Assembly: GCF_900104745.1 (NCBI RefSeq)
Contig: NZ_LT629732.1
Coordinates: 1,116,001 to 1,180,000, forward strand
DNA from: Actinopolymorpha singaporensis
GTDB taxonomy: Bacteria; Actinomycetota; Actinomycetes; Propionibacteriales; Actinopolymorphaceae
Reading direction: 5' to 3'
DNA length: 64,000 bases
A program made the position numbers and the translations under genes. The stretch's first letter is position 1, and the number at the start of each line of letters is the position of its first letter. The notes under the pieces are model-generated. The model worked only from the letters and a program-made list of their open reading frames with translations, ran no database searches and was not told where the DNA came from. Positions 52,912-60,699 of this stretch are shown piece after piece.

Positions 52912-55158
52912 TCAGGGGAACGGCCTGTGGGGTCCTTTGGTCTTGGTCGGGCTGGGCGACGAGGTGGGCGTCGGGATGGGGAGAGTGTTGGTCGGCTTGG
53001 GTTTCGGACCCGGCGGCTTCCGGGTGAAGGTCGGGGTCGGCGTGGGCGTGTCCGTGGGAGTCGGAGTCGCCGTAGGTGTCGGCGTCGGGGTGGGGGTCGG
53101 CGTCGGGGTGAGCGTCGGCCGGGGTTGACGCGGCGGCGGGGTGAAGGTCGGCTTGGGGTTGACGACCTTCCCGAGCTTGGCCGGCGGCGGGAACTGGCGT
53201 ACCGGCTGGCCGGCCAGTGCCTCACGCATGAACTGCGCCCAGATCCGCGCCGGGTAGCCGCCGCCGAAGAACGTGTTCATCCCGCCCACGTTGTCCAGCG
53301 ACTCCTTCTTCCCGTCGCCGTTCGCGTCCTTGTAGAACGCCACCGACGCGGACAACTGCGGGGTGTAGCCCACGAACCACGCCGTCTGGTCCTCGTGGGT
53401 GCCGGTCTTGCCTGCGGCGGGGCGGCCGAGGTTCTGCGCCGCCTCCTCCGCGCTGCCGTGCTTCACGACGTCCTGCAGCGCGTAGTCGACGTCGCGGACC
53501 ACCGGCTTGGAGAACTCCCGCTTGTCCTGCACCTTCGTCTCGTGCAGCACGTTGCCGCCCGGCGCGGTGACCTTGTCCACGAGGTGCCACGGCGCGCGCC
53601 TGCCCTCGGCCGCGAACGTCGCGTAGGAGTTGGCCATGTCCATCGGGGACACCGACGCGAAACCGAGTGCGATCTTCGCGTGCTTCTCCAGGCCGGGAGA
53701 GTTCGCCGGGACGCCTGCGCGCACGGCCGCGTCGTACACCGCCGGCGGGCCGATCTTGTTGACGGTGAGATCGACGTAGGCGGTGTTGATCGAGTCGCGG
53801 GTGGCCTTCATCAGGTCGACGTAGCGGCCGTAGTCGCGGTTGAACTCGTTGCGCACCTCGTCACCGTTGTCGAGCTCGAACGGCGAGTTGCCGGCGAACC
53901 GGCTGCGCAGGGACACACCGTCCTCCAGCGCGGCGGCCAGGGCGAACGACTTGAACGTCGAGCCCGGCTGCAGCTTGGCCTGGGTGGCGTCGTTGAACTG
54001 GCGCTTGATGTAGTCCTTCCCGCCGTACATCGCGACCACCTCGCCGGTGCCCGGACGCACGGCGGCGCCGCCCGCGTACACACCCTTGGCGTTCTTCTTC
54101 GGGAAGTTCTTCGCGAACGCGTGCTGCATGGCGCGCTGAGCCTTGGCGTCGACGGTCGTGGTGACCTGCAGGCCGCCGGTCTCGATCTGCTGCTCGCTGT
54201 AGCCGAGCTTGACCAGTTCCTTGCGTACCTGCGTGACGAGATAACCGCCCGGCCCGGCGTAGTTGCTGCTCTTGCGGATCGGCTTGATCTTCGGCAGCGG
54301 CTCCTGGGCGGCCTGGGCGGTGGACAGGTGCCCGAGCTTGGCCATCCCGCCGAGCACGTAGTGGTAGCGCGCCTCGAGCCGCGGACGATTGGTCGGGTCG
54401 ACCGCCGGGTCGTAGATGGACGGTGCCCGCAGCAGGGACGCCAGCACCGCCGACTCCGGGGGCTTGAGCTCCTGCACATGCTTGCCGAAGTACGCCTGCG
54501 ACGCGGTCTCGATGCCCCACGCGCCGCGGCCGAAGTAGCTGGTGTTGAGGTAGTTCTGCAGGATCTCCTGCTTGGACAACTGCCGCTGGACCTTCAGGGT
54601 GATGAAGAGTTCCTTGACCTTGCGGGTCCAGGTCTGTTCCTGGGTCAGGTAGTAGTTCTTGACGTACTGCTGGGTGATCGTGGAACCACCCTGGACGTTC
54701 TGACCCCGCGCGGTGTTCCACGCGGCGCGGACGATGCCGCTCGGCGAGACGCCGCGGTCGGTCCAGAAGCTGCGGTTCTCCGCCGCGATCACCGCGTCCT
54801 GGGTGTTCTTGGGCACCTGGTCCAGCGGCACGGAGATGCGGTTCTGGGCGTGGAAGGAGCCCAGAATGTTCCTGCCGTCGTTGTAGTAGATCGTCGTGGT
54901 GTTCGAGTCCAGCATCGCGTTCGGGTCCGGGACGGACGTACGCGCGTAGCCGATCACGAACGCCGCGACGCCCAGGATGGCGAGCCCGAGGAAGGCGAAC
55001 AGGCAGCCGAGCAGAAAGCGCCGCAGGCGCCGCCTGGGTCGCCTGGGTCGCCTGTGGGCTTGGCGGTGCCCGCGAGGTCCCCGTTCCCCGCGTTGCTCGC
55101 CGTAGACGTCCACTGTGGTGTGGTCGTCGGCATACCTGTCTTCGTGTCTGCGTGTCAC
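52912..55158 (-). CDS. Class A penicillin-binding protein (transglycosylase/transpeptidase)
   Basis: Bifunctional peptidoglycan synthase of 748 residues (PonA type). A basic cytoplasmic head is followed by one membrane anchor (about residues 48-71). The GT51 domain has ENRSFWTDRGVSPSGIVRAA near 126 and NVQGGSTITQQYVKNYYL. The transpeptidase has SxxK in QPGSTFKSFALAAAL near 398, SxN in RDSINTAYVDLT, and KTG in GKTGTHEDQTAWFVGY near 583. The tail (about 660-748) is a Thr-Pro-rich stalk. The GTG at 55158 lacks a clear ribosome site. The gene corresponds by position to ponA1 of Mycobacterium. Confidence 0.93.
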   Translation of the reverse strand: MTRRHEDRYADDHTTVDVYGEQRGERGPRGHRQAHRRPRRPRRRLRRFLLGCLFAFLGLAILGVAAFVIGYARTSVPDPNAMLDSNTTTIYYNDGRNILGSFHAQNRISVPLDQVPKNTQDAVIAAENRSFWTDRGVSPSGIVRAAWNTARGQNVQGGSTITQQYVKNYYLTQEQTWTRKVKELFITLKVQRQLSKQEILQNYLNTSYFGRGAWGIETASQAYFGKHVQELKPPESAVLASLLRAPSIYDPAVDPTNRPRLEARYHYVLGGMAKLGHLSTAQAAQEPLPKIKPIRKSSNYAGPGGYLVTQVRKELVKLGYSEQQIETGGLQVTTTVDAKAQRAMQHAFAKNFPKKNAKGVYAGGAAVRPGTGEVVAMYGGKDYIKRQFNDATQAKLQPGSTFKSFALAAALEDGVSLRSRFAGNSPFELDNGDEVRNEFNRDYGRYVDLMKATRDSINTAYVDLTVNKIGPPAVYDAAVRAGVPANSPGLEKHAKIALGFASVSPMDMANSYATFAAEGRRAPWHLVDKVTAPGGNVLHETKVQDKREFSKPVVRDVDYALQDVVKHGSAEEAAQNLGRPAAGKTGTHEDQTAWFVGYTPQLSASVAFYKDANGDGKKESLDNVGGMNTFFGGGYPARIWAQFMREALAGQPVRQFPPPAKLGKVVNPKPTFTPPPRQPRPTLTPTPTPTPTPTPTATPTPTDTPTPTPTFTRKPPGPKPKPTNTLPIPTPTSSPSPTKTKGPHRPFP
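53036..53118. repeat. Thr-Pro coding microrepeat in the PBP tail
   Basis: Alternating near-identical hexamers (GGCGTG, GGAGTC, GGGGTC on the + strand) encode a run of about fifteen Thr-Pro dipeptides in the C-terminal stalk of the penicillin-binding protein. Length is likely to vary by slippage. Confidence 0.8.
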
Positions 55159-55222
55159 GGTGTCGTTCCAGGGGTTGCCCGACAGCGGATTGGCGATGCC
55201 GAGGGTACGGCAGATAGCCGGG

Positions 55223-55639
55223 CTAGGAGTACTCGTCCTCGACTGTGCGCTGCCGGCGCGGCGGTCGCCGTGGCACACCGTCACCGAGGACGTACGAAAG
55301 TGTGAGGTGGTTCCACGAGCAACTCTGGCAGACCTCGATGACGTAGACCCGGAACTCGCCGTGTTCGCGGGCCATCCGCTCCAGTTCGGGCGTCTGCCGA
55401 ATCCGGCCGGAGTACTGGCCGAGCTCGTCACCGAAGACGTAGGTGACGTGGGTCAGCTTCTCCTTCCGGCAGATCGGGCAGGGCCGGTCGGTTGGTTCCC
55501 CGTGAAACTTCGCCGCTCGGAGAAGGTAGGGATCGGCGTCGCACACGTCCTCCATCACGGTCGCGTGGCCACCACGTAGCGCCCGCAGCGTCGCCTTCCT
55601 CTGCAGGCTGTAATCGACCACCGACCGTTGGGACCACAT
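55223..55639 (-). CDS. DUF5318 zinc-ribbon-like protein
   Basis: Protein of 138 residues of the actinobacterial DUF5318 family. Two Cys pairs, CPICRKEK and CQSCSWNHL, suggest one zinc site. Other conserved parts are [18 protein letters not shown] and [19 protein letters not shown]. It lies next to the PBP gene on the same strand, as in Mycobacterium and Streptomyces. The ATG at 55639 is preceded at 7 nt by TACTCT, so the mRNA is probably leaderless. Function unknown. Confidence 0.88.
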   Translation of the reverse strand: MWSQRSVVDYSLQRKATLRALRGGHATVMEDVCDADPYLLRAAKFHGEPTDRPCPICRKEKLTHVTYVFGDELGQYSGRIRQTPELERMAREHGEFRVYVIEVCQSCSWNHLTLSYVLGDGVPRRPPRRQRTVEDEYS

Positions 55640-55646
55640 GCCAACG

Positions 55647-55652
55647 AGAGTA
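55647..55652 (-). promoter_or_regulatory. -10 hexamer of the DUF5318 gene
   Basis: TACTCT on the minus strand, 7 nt before the ATG at 55639; leaderless arrangement. Confidence 0.55.
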
Positions 55653-55899
55653 CGGCCTTCGGCTGGAGCGTCGAGTGCCGCGGCGCGAGTGCGGCGATCA
55701 AACCTGCCGATCGGCCCGGCCACCATCGGTCCCGGGACGGCCACCTCTTGCGCTGCCGTACCGCCCGGCTCTATCGTCCGAACATCTCGGCACGATGTAT
55801 CAGTTCGATATGTGCAAAGGGTGCGAGTCCGGCAGACCGGACATCGCGGTGCGGCGCCACCTGGAGGCGCCGAACAGGGAAACAGGGACGGTGAGACGT

Positions 55900-56601
55900 A
55901 TGGCACGCCGCGGCGGCGTCCTCGAGCTCGCGGTCCTTGGCCTCCTGCACGAGGCGCCGATGCACGGGTACGAGCTGCGCAAGCGCCTCAACGCGAGGTT
56001 CGGATGGGGACGCGCGCTGTCCTACGGCTCGCTCTACCCCTGCCTGAAGTCCCTTCTCGCCCGGGACTGCGTCCGCGAGGACTCCCCCGCCGACGGCGAC
56101 GACCGGACCACCGCCGGCACCGCCGCCCGGCGACGGGCGCGGATCGTCTACCGCCTCACCCCTGCCGGAGAGCAGCGCCTCACCGAACTGCTGGCCGAGG
56201 GGGGTCCGTCCGCCTGGGACGACGACAACTTCGGCGTCCGCTTCGCGTTCTTCGCGCGTACGGACGCGGCCGTGCGACTGCGCATCCTGGAGGGCCGGCG
56301 CCGGCGGCTGGAGGAGCGCCTGGACCGCACCCGGGCCCAGCTTCACCGTACGCAGGAACGCCTCGACACCTACGCCGTCGAACTCCAGCGACACGGCGTG
56401 GAGTCCGTCGAGCGGGAGGTGCACTGGCTCAGCGACCTGATCGCCTCCGAACGCGTGGGCCGCCCGGCCGTCACAGACCGGGCCGCTCCTGGGTACTACC
56501 CCACCGAAGAGCACCGCACCGAAGAGCACCGCACCGAAGACCACCACATCCAGGTGCACCGCACCCAAGAGCACCGACCAGACCGAGGAGAGGGTTCATG
56601 A
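55900..56601 (+). CDS. PadR-family regulator coupled to ino1
   Basis: Regulator of 233 residues. The PadR winged helix covers residues 1-95 ([40 protein letters not shown]). A coiled-coil part follows ([20 protein letters not shown]), then a His/Glu-rich tail of about 25 residues with TEEHR repeats. The ATG at 55900 has GGTGAG close upstream; the GTG at 55891 is an alternative. It overlaps ino1 by 4 bp (ATGA), a linkage also known in Mycobacterium and Streptomyces. It probably controls ino1 expression. Confidence 0.9.
   Translation: MARRGGVLELAVLGLLHEAPMHGYELRKRLNARFGWGRALSYGSLYPCLKSLLARDCVREDSPADGDDRTTAGTAARRRARIVYRLTPAGEQRLTELLAEGGPSAWDDDNFGVRFAFFARTDAAVRLRILEGRRRRLEERLDRTRAQLHRTQERLDTYAVELQRHGVESVEREVHWLSDLIASERVGRPAVTDRAAPGYYPTEEHRTEEHRTEDHHIQVHRTQEHRPDRGEGS
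56502..56577. repeat. Tandem repeats encoding the His/Glu tail of PadR
   Basis: ACCGAAGAGCACCGC and diverged 12-15-bp copies are repeated about five times, giving Thr-Glu-Glu-His-Arg units in frame. They form the extreme 3' end of the padR gene, just before the ino1 ribosome site. Confidence 0.75.
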
Positions 56602-57683
56602 GCCCGCAGTCGATCCGGGTTGCCATCGTCGGCGTGGGAAACTGCGCGACATCACTGATCCAGGGAGTCCACTACTACCGCGACGCCGACCCCTCCCAGA
56701 AGGTGCCGGGGCTGATGCACGTGCGGTTCGGCGACTACCACGTGCGGGACGTGGAGTTCGTCGCCGCGTTCGACGTCGACGCCAAGAAGGTGGGCCTCGA
56801 CCTCGCCGACGCCACCCGGGCCAGCGAGAACAACACGATCAGGATCTGTGACGTACCGCCGACCGGGATCACGGTGCAGCGCGGTCACACCCTGGACGGC
56901 CTCGGGAAGTACTACCGGGAGACGATCAGCGAGTCCGAGCAAGAACCGGTTGACATCGTGGCCGCACTGCGCGAGGCCGAGGCCGACGTGCTGGTCTCCT
57001 ACCTGCCGGTGGGTTCGGAGGCGGCGGACAAGTTCTACGCGCAATGCGCCATTGACGCGGGGGTCGCGTTCGTCAATGCCCTGCCGGTGTTCATCGCCAC
57101 CGACCCGGAGTGGGCGGCGAAGTTCACCGAGGCCGGGCTGCCGATCGTCGGCGACGACATCAAGAGCCAGGTCGGTGCGACGATCACACACCGCGTGCTG
57201 TCCAAGCTGTTCGAGGACCGCGGCGTCGTGGTGGAGCGCACGTACCAGCTCAACTTCGGCGGCAACATGGACTTCATGAACATGCTGGAGCGGGACCGGC
57301 TGGAGTCGAAGAAGATCTCGAAGACCCAGTCCGTGACGTCGCAGATCCCGCACCATCTGGAAAAGCGCAACGTACACGTGGGTCCGAGCGACCACGTGCC
57401 CTGGCTGGACGACCGCAAGTGGGCGTACGTACGGCTGGAGGGCCGGGCGTTCGGCGACGTCCCGCTCAGCCTGGAGTACAAGCTGGAGGTCTGGGACTCG
57501 CCCAACTCCGCCGGCATCATCATCGACGCGATCCGGGCGGCGAAGATCGCCAAGGACCGCGGCATCGGCGGGCCGATCCTGTCGGCTTCATCGTACTTCA
57601 TGAAGAGCCCGCCGGAGCAGTACTCCGACGACGTGGCGCGGGAGCTGGTGGAGAAGTTCATCCGCGGAGAGGTCGAGCGCTGA
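56598..57683 (+). CDS. ino1: Inositol-3-phosphate synthase
   Basis: Converts glucose 6-phosphate to 1D-myo-inositol 3-phosphate with NAD, for phosphatidylinositol and mycothiol. It has 361 residues, the usual actinobacterial size. The NAD site is [25 protein letters not shown]-type [35 protein letters not shown] and [20 protein letters not shown] are diagnostic. GAGGAGAGGG precedes the ATG, which overlaps the padR TGA (ATGA). Its 3' end has been duplicated into the downstream spacer. Confidence 0.97.
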   Translation: MSPQSIRVAIVGVGNCATSLIQGVHYYRDADPSQKVPGLMHVRFGDYHVRDVEFVAAFDVDAKKVGLDLADATRASENNTIRICDVPPTGITVQRGHTLDGLGKYYRETISESEQEPVDIVAALREAEADVLVSYLPVGSEAADKFYAQCAIDAGVAFVNALPVFIATDPEWAAKFTEAGLPIVGDDIKSQVGATITHRVLSKLFEDRGVVVERTYQLNFGGNMDFMNMLERDRLESKKISKTQSVTSQIPHHLEKRNVHVGPSDHVPWLDDRKWAYVRLEGRAFGDVPLSLEYKLEVWDSPNSAGIIIDAIRAAKIAKDRGIGGPILSASSYFMKSPPEQYSDDVARELVEKFIRGEVER

Positions 57684-57790
57684 GCGAGCGGAGTGGCCGG
57701 CGAGGAACGAGCCGTCCGCGCAGCAAGCGAAGCCGAGACCTCGACCATAGGACCGGAGGTCGAGCGCTGAGCGAGCGGTCGAGCGCTGAG
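57669..57790. repeat. Duplicated 3' end of ino1
   Basis: The 23-bp sequence beginning GAGGTCGAGCGCTGAGCGAG, which contains the last codons and stop of ino1 (57669-57691), recurs exactly at 57756-57778. A shorter copy, GGTCGAGCGCTGAG, follows at 57777-57790. An inverted CTCGACC at 57739-57745 can pair with the GGTCGAG of the second copy to form a stem. The repeats end 15 bp before the MFS gene's -10 hexamer. Confidence 0.85.
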
Positions 57791-57804
57791 CCGGCTGCTC
57801 CACC

Positions 57805-57810
57805 TACCCT
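57805..57810 (+). promoter_or_regulatory. -10 hexamer of the MFS gene
   Basis: TACCCT lies 6 nt before the GTG at 57817; leaderless arrangement. Confidence 0.5.
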
Positions 57811-57816
57811 GCTGGA

Positions 57817-59133
57817 GTGCGGCTTCTGCGCGACCTCACGACCCTGCTGAGGCACCGCTTCTTCCGGCGGCTGTTCGCCGTCCGGCTGGTCTCGCAGTTC
57901 TCCGACGGGGTTTTCCAGGTCGCGATCGCGTCGTACGTCCTGTTCTCTCCCGAACGCCAGCCGTCCGCCACCGCGATCGCCGTCGGTTTCGCGGTGTTGT
58001 TGTTGCCGTTCTCCCTGCTCGGACCGTTCTGTGGTGTGCTGTTGGACCGCTGGTCGCGGCGACAGACCATGGTGTGGTGCAACGCCGTTCGCGCGGTGGT
58101 GGTGCTGCTCGTCCTGGCGGTGACGCGTGGGGGCGGCGAGGGACCGTTGTTCGTCCTCGCCGTCCTCGCCTGTCTGTCTGTCAACCGCTTCTTGCTCGCC
58201 GCGCTCTCGGCGGCCCTCCCTCACGTGGTCTCGAACGAACGCCTGGTGCTGGCCAACGCGGTCACGCCGACCTGTGGGACGCTCGCCTACCTCGTCGGCC
58301 TGGGCGTGGGCTCGACCGTGGCCGCCCTGGGGTGGGGAGCCCCGGCAACCGCGGAGTACGTCGTGCTGGTCCTCGCCAGTCTGGGCTATGCCGCCGGCGC
58401 GCTGCTGGTGCTGCGGATCCCGCGACCGATGCTGGGTCCCGACCTCGCGGCGGCACACGCCGAGGTCGCCGCGACGGTCCGGCACGTGCTGCACGGCCTG
58501 GCCGACGGGGCGCGGCACGTGGTGGCGTGCCGGCCGGCCGCCTTCGGCCTGGCCGCGATCGCGGTCCAGCGGTTCTTCTTCACCTTATGCACGGTGGCGA
58601 TCATCCTGCTCTACCGCAACTACTTCGGCGCGGGTGACGCCGCCGCGGGGATCGCGGGCCTGGGCACCGCGGTGCTGGTGTCCGGGCTGGGGTTCGGTTC
58701 GGCGGCGCTGCTCACGCCGATCGCGGTCCGGCGGATTCGGAAGGAGGCCTGGATCGCGGTGCTCCTCCTCGTCGGGGCCGTCGCGGTGGTCGTGCCGGGC
58801 ACCTTCTTCACCGTGCCCGCGGTCCTGGTGACCGCGTTCGTCCTCGGGCTGTGTGCCCAGGGCGTGAAGATCTGCGTGGACACACTGGTGCAGGAGTCCG
58901 TCGCCGACGTCTACCGCGGCCGGGTCTTCTCGTTGTACGACGTCTTGTTCAACGTCGTCGTCGTGCTCGCCGCCACCTGCGCCGCGCTCACGCTGCCGCC
59001 GACCGGGCGGTCGTACACCGTGCTTGCCGTCACCGCGGTGACCTACGTCGCCGCCGCGGTCGGCTACGCCCGGCTCACCGGCGTCGGCCTGCGCCCGCGT
59101 ACCCCGGCCTCCTCCGAGTCAACCGCAGATTGA
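57817..59133 (+). CDS. Major facilitator superfamily transporter
   Basis: MFS permease of 438 residues with about twelve hydrophobic segments. It has the signature GVLLDRWSRRQTMVWCNAVR between helices 2 and 3 and a basic central loop. SQFSDGVFQVAIASYVLFSP at the start is typical of the actinobacterial members found next to ino1. Substrate unknown; drug or metabolite export is likely. It converges on cca with a 21-bp spacer. Confidence 0.88.
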   Translation: MRLLRDLTTLLRHRFFRRLFAVRLVSQFSDGVFQVAIASYVLFSPERQPSATAIAVGFAVLLLPFSLLGPFCGVLLDRWSRRQTMVWCNAVRAVVVLLVLAVTRGGGEGPLFVLAVLACLSVNRFLLAALSAALPHVVSNERLVLANAVTPTCGTLAYLVGLGVGSTVAALGWGAPATAEYVVLVLASLGYAAGALLVLRIPRPMLGPDLAAAHAEVAATVRHVLHGLADGARHVVACRPAAFGLAAIAVQRFFFTLCTVAIILLYRNYFGAGDAAAGIAGLGTAVLVSGLGFGSAALLTPIAVRRIRKEAWIAVLLLVGAVAVVVPGTFFTVPAVLVTAFVLGLCAQGVKICVDTLVQESVADVYRGRVFSLYDVLFNVVVVLAATCAALTLPPTGRSYTVLAVTAVTYVAAAVGYARLTGVGLRPRTPASSESTAD

Positions 59134-59154
59134 CAAAGGGGCCGCTGGCAACGG

Positions 59155-60603
59155 TCAGGCCCTGGCTTCCGGCTGCTCCGACCACCAGCGCAGCAGCTCG
59201 GCGCGGACCGCTTCCTTGTCCAGCCGGCCGTGGTCCAGGCGGACCTCCAGCAGGTGCTTGTACGCCCGGCCGACCACCGGACCGGGCGGGACCCCCAGCG
59301 TCTCCATGATCTCGTTGCCGTCGAGGTCGGGCCGGATGCTGGCAAGCTCCTCCTCCTCGGCCAGCCGCGCGATCCGCTCCTCCAGCTGGTCGTACGTGCG
59401 CTGCAGGGCGGCTGCCTTGCGCCGGTTGCGGGTGGTGCAGTCGGCCCGGGTGAGCACGTGCAGCCGGTTCAGCAGCGGACCGGCGTCGCGGACGTAGCGG
59501 CGTACGGCGGAGTCGGTCCACTCCCCGCCGCCGTACCCGTGGAAGCGCAGGTGCAGCTCCACCAGCCGGGACACCGCGTCCACCTGGTCACCGGAGAACC
59601 GCAGCGCACGCATCCGCTTGGTGGTAATCCGGGCGCCCTTGACCTCGTGGTGGTGGAAGGTGACCCGGCCTCCGTCCTCGAACCGCCGGGTCGCCGGCTT
59701 GCCCACGTCGTGCATCAGCGCGGCGAACCTGGTCACGAAGTCCGGGCCGCCGTTGCCGATCCGCCCCTCCATGGCGATCGCCTGGTCGAGGACGGTGAGG
59801 CTGTGTTCGTACACGTCCTTGTGCCGGTGGTGCTCGTCGAGCTCCAGCCGCAGCGCGGGCAGCTCGGGCAGGACGTGGTCGGCCAGCCCGGTGCCCACGA
59901 GGAGCTCCAGCCCGGCACGGGGGTCGGCGCCGAGGACCATCTTCACCAGCTCGTCCCGGACCCGCTCGGCGGACACGATGGTGATCCGGTCGGCCATCGC
60001 GTGGATCGCCGCCACCACCTCCGGCGCCACCGAGAAGCCGAGCTGGCTGGCGAACCTCGCCGCCCGCATCATCCGCAGCGGGTCGTCGGTGAAGGAGTCC
60101 TCCGGCCGGCCGGGTGTACGCAGGACCCCGGCGGCCAGGTCGGTCAGCCCGCCGAACGGGTCGACGAAGGCCCGGTCGGGGAGGTTGACCGCGAGCGCGT
60201 TGACGGTGAAGTCGCGCCGGCCGAGGTCCCCCTCCAGGGTGTCACCGAACGTGACCGCGGGCTTGCGGCTGTCGGGGTCGTACGCCTCCGCGCGGAACGT
60301 GGTGATCTCGATCGTCCAGTCGCCCTTGCGGGCGCCGATCGTCCCGAACTCGCGGCCGATGTCCCATACCGCGTCGGCCCAGCCGGTGAGCAGGCGTTCG
60401 ACCTCGACGGGCCGGGCGCTGGTGGTGAAGTCCAGGTCGAGGCCGAGGCGGCCGAGCAGCGCGTCACGGACGGAGCCGCCGACGAGCGCGAGCTGGGCTC
60501 CGGCCGCCTGGAACCGGGCGCCGAGTTCGTCGATCACGGGGGCGATTCGCAGGAGTTCTCGTACTCCGCGTTGCTGGGCCTCGCTCAGGTGGTCGGTCGA
60601 CAC
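59155..60603 (-). CDS. cca: CCA tRNA nucleotidyltransferase
   Basis: Adds or repairs the 3' CCA of tRNAs; 482 residues. The nucleotidyltransferase head has LALVGGSVRDALLGRLGLDL with the catalytic DLD and RRDFTVNALAVNL. The poly(A)-polymerase-type neck DPLRMMRAARFASQLGF follows. An HD domain (HRHKDVYEHSLTVLDQAI; ALMHDVGKPATR) closes the protein. The GTG at 60603 is chosen over the TTG at 60612, because TACGCT at 60612-60617 would be the -10 and overlaps that TTG. Position next to DUF6049 and murJ is conserved in actinobacteria. Confidence 0.95.
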   Translation of the reverse strand: MSTDHLSEAQQRGVRELLRIAPVIDELGARFQAAGAQLALVGGSVRDALLGRLGLDLDFTTSARPVEVERLLTGWADAVWDIGREFGTIGARKGDWTIEITTFRAEAYDPDSRKPAVTFGDTLEGDLGRRDFTVNALAVNLPDRAFVDPFGGLTDLAAGVLRTPGRPEDSFTDDPLRMMRAARFASQLGFSVAPEVVAAIHAMADRITIVSAERVRDELVKMVLGADPRAGLELLVGTGLADHVLPELPALRLELDEHHRHKDVYEHSLTVLDQAIAMEGRIGNGGPDFVTRFAALMHDVGKPATRRFEDGGRVTFHHHEVKGARITTKRMRALRFSGDQVDAVSRLVELHLRFHGYGGGEWTDSAVRRYVRDAGPLLNRLHVLTRADCTTRNRRKAAALQRTYDQLEERIARLAEEEELASIRPDLDGNEIMETLGVPPGPVVGRAYKHLLEVRLDHGRLDKEAVRAELLRWWSEQPEARA

Positions 60604-60611
60604 GGGAGGCA

Positions 60612-60617
60612 AGCGTA
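60612..60617 (-). promoter_or_regulatory. -10 hexamer of cca
   Basis: TACGCT on the minus strand, 8 nt before the GTG at 60603. It supports the shorter start of cca. Confidence 0.45.
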
Positions 60618-60687
60618 CGGCCTCGGGTGTGCCGGTACGCCGTGGCGGGCGCGGACCGAGTCAGGCACCCCGCATAGGGACATGCCC

Positions 60688-60693
60688 TAGCAT
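60688..60693 (+). promoter_or_regulatory. -10 hexamer of the DUF6049 gene
   Basis: TAGCAT lies 6 nt before the GTG at 60700; leaderless arrangement. It drives DUF6049 and probably murJ. Confidence 0.55.
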
Positions 60694-60699
60694 CGAGGC

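Noticed and set aside
52663-55305. 880-codon + strand frame opposite the penicillin-binding protein
   Set aside because: Shadow. The minus frame holds all transglycosylase and transpeptidase motifs.
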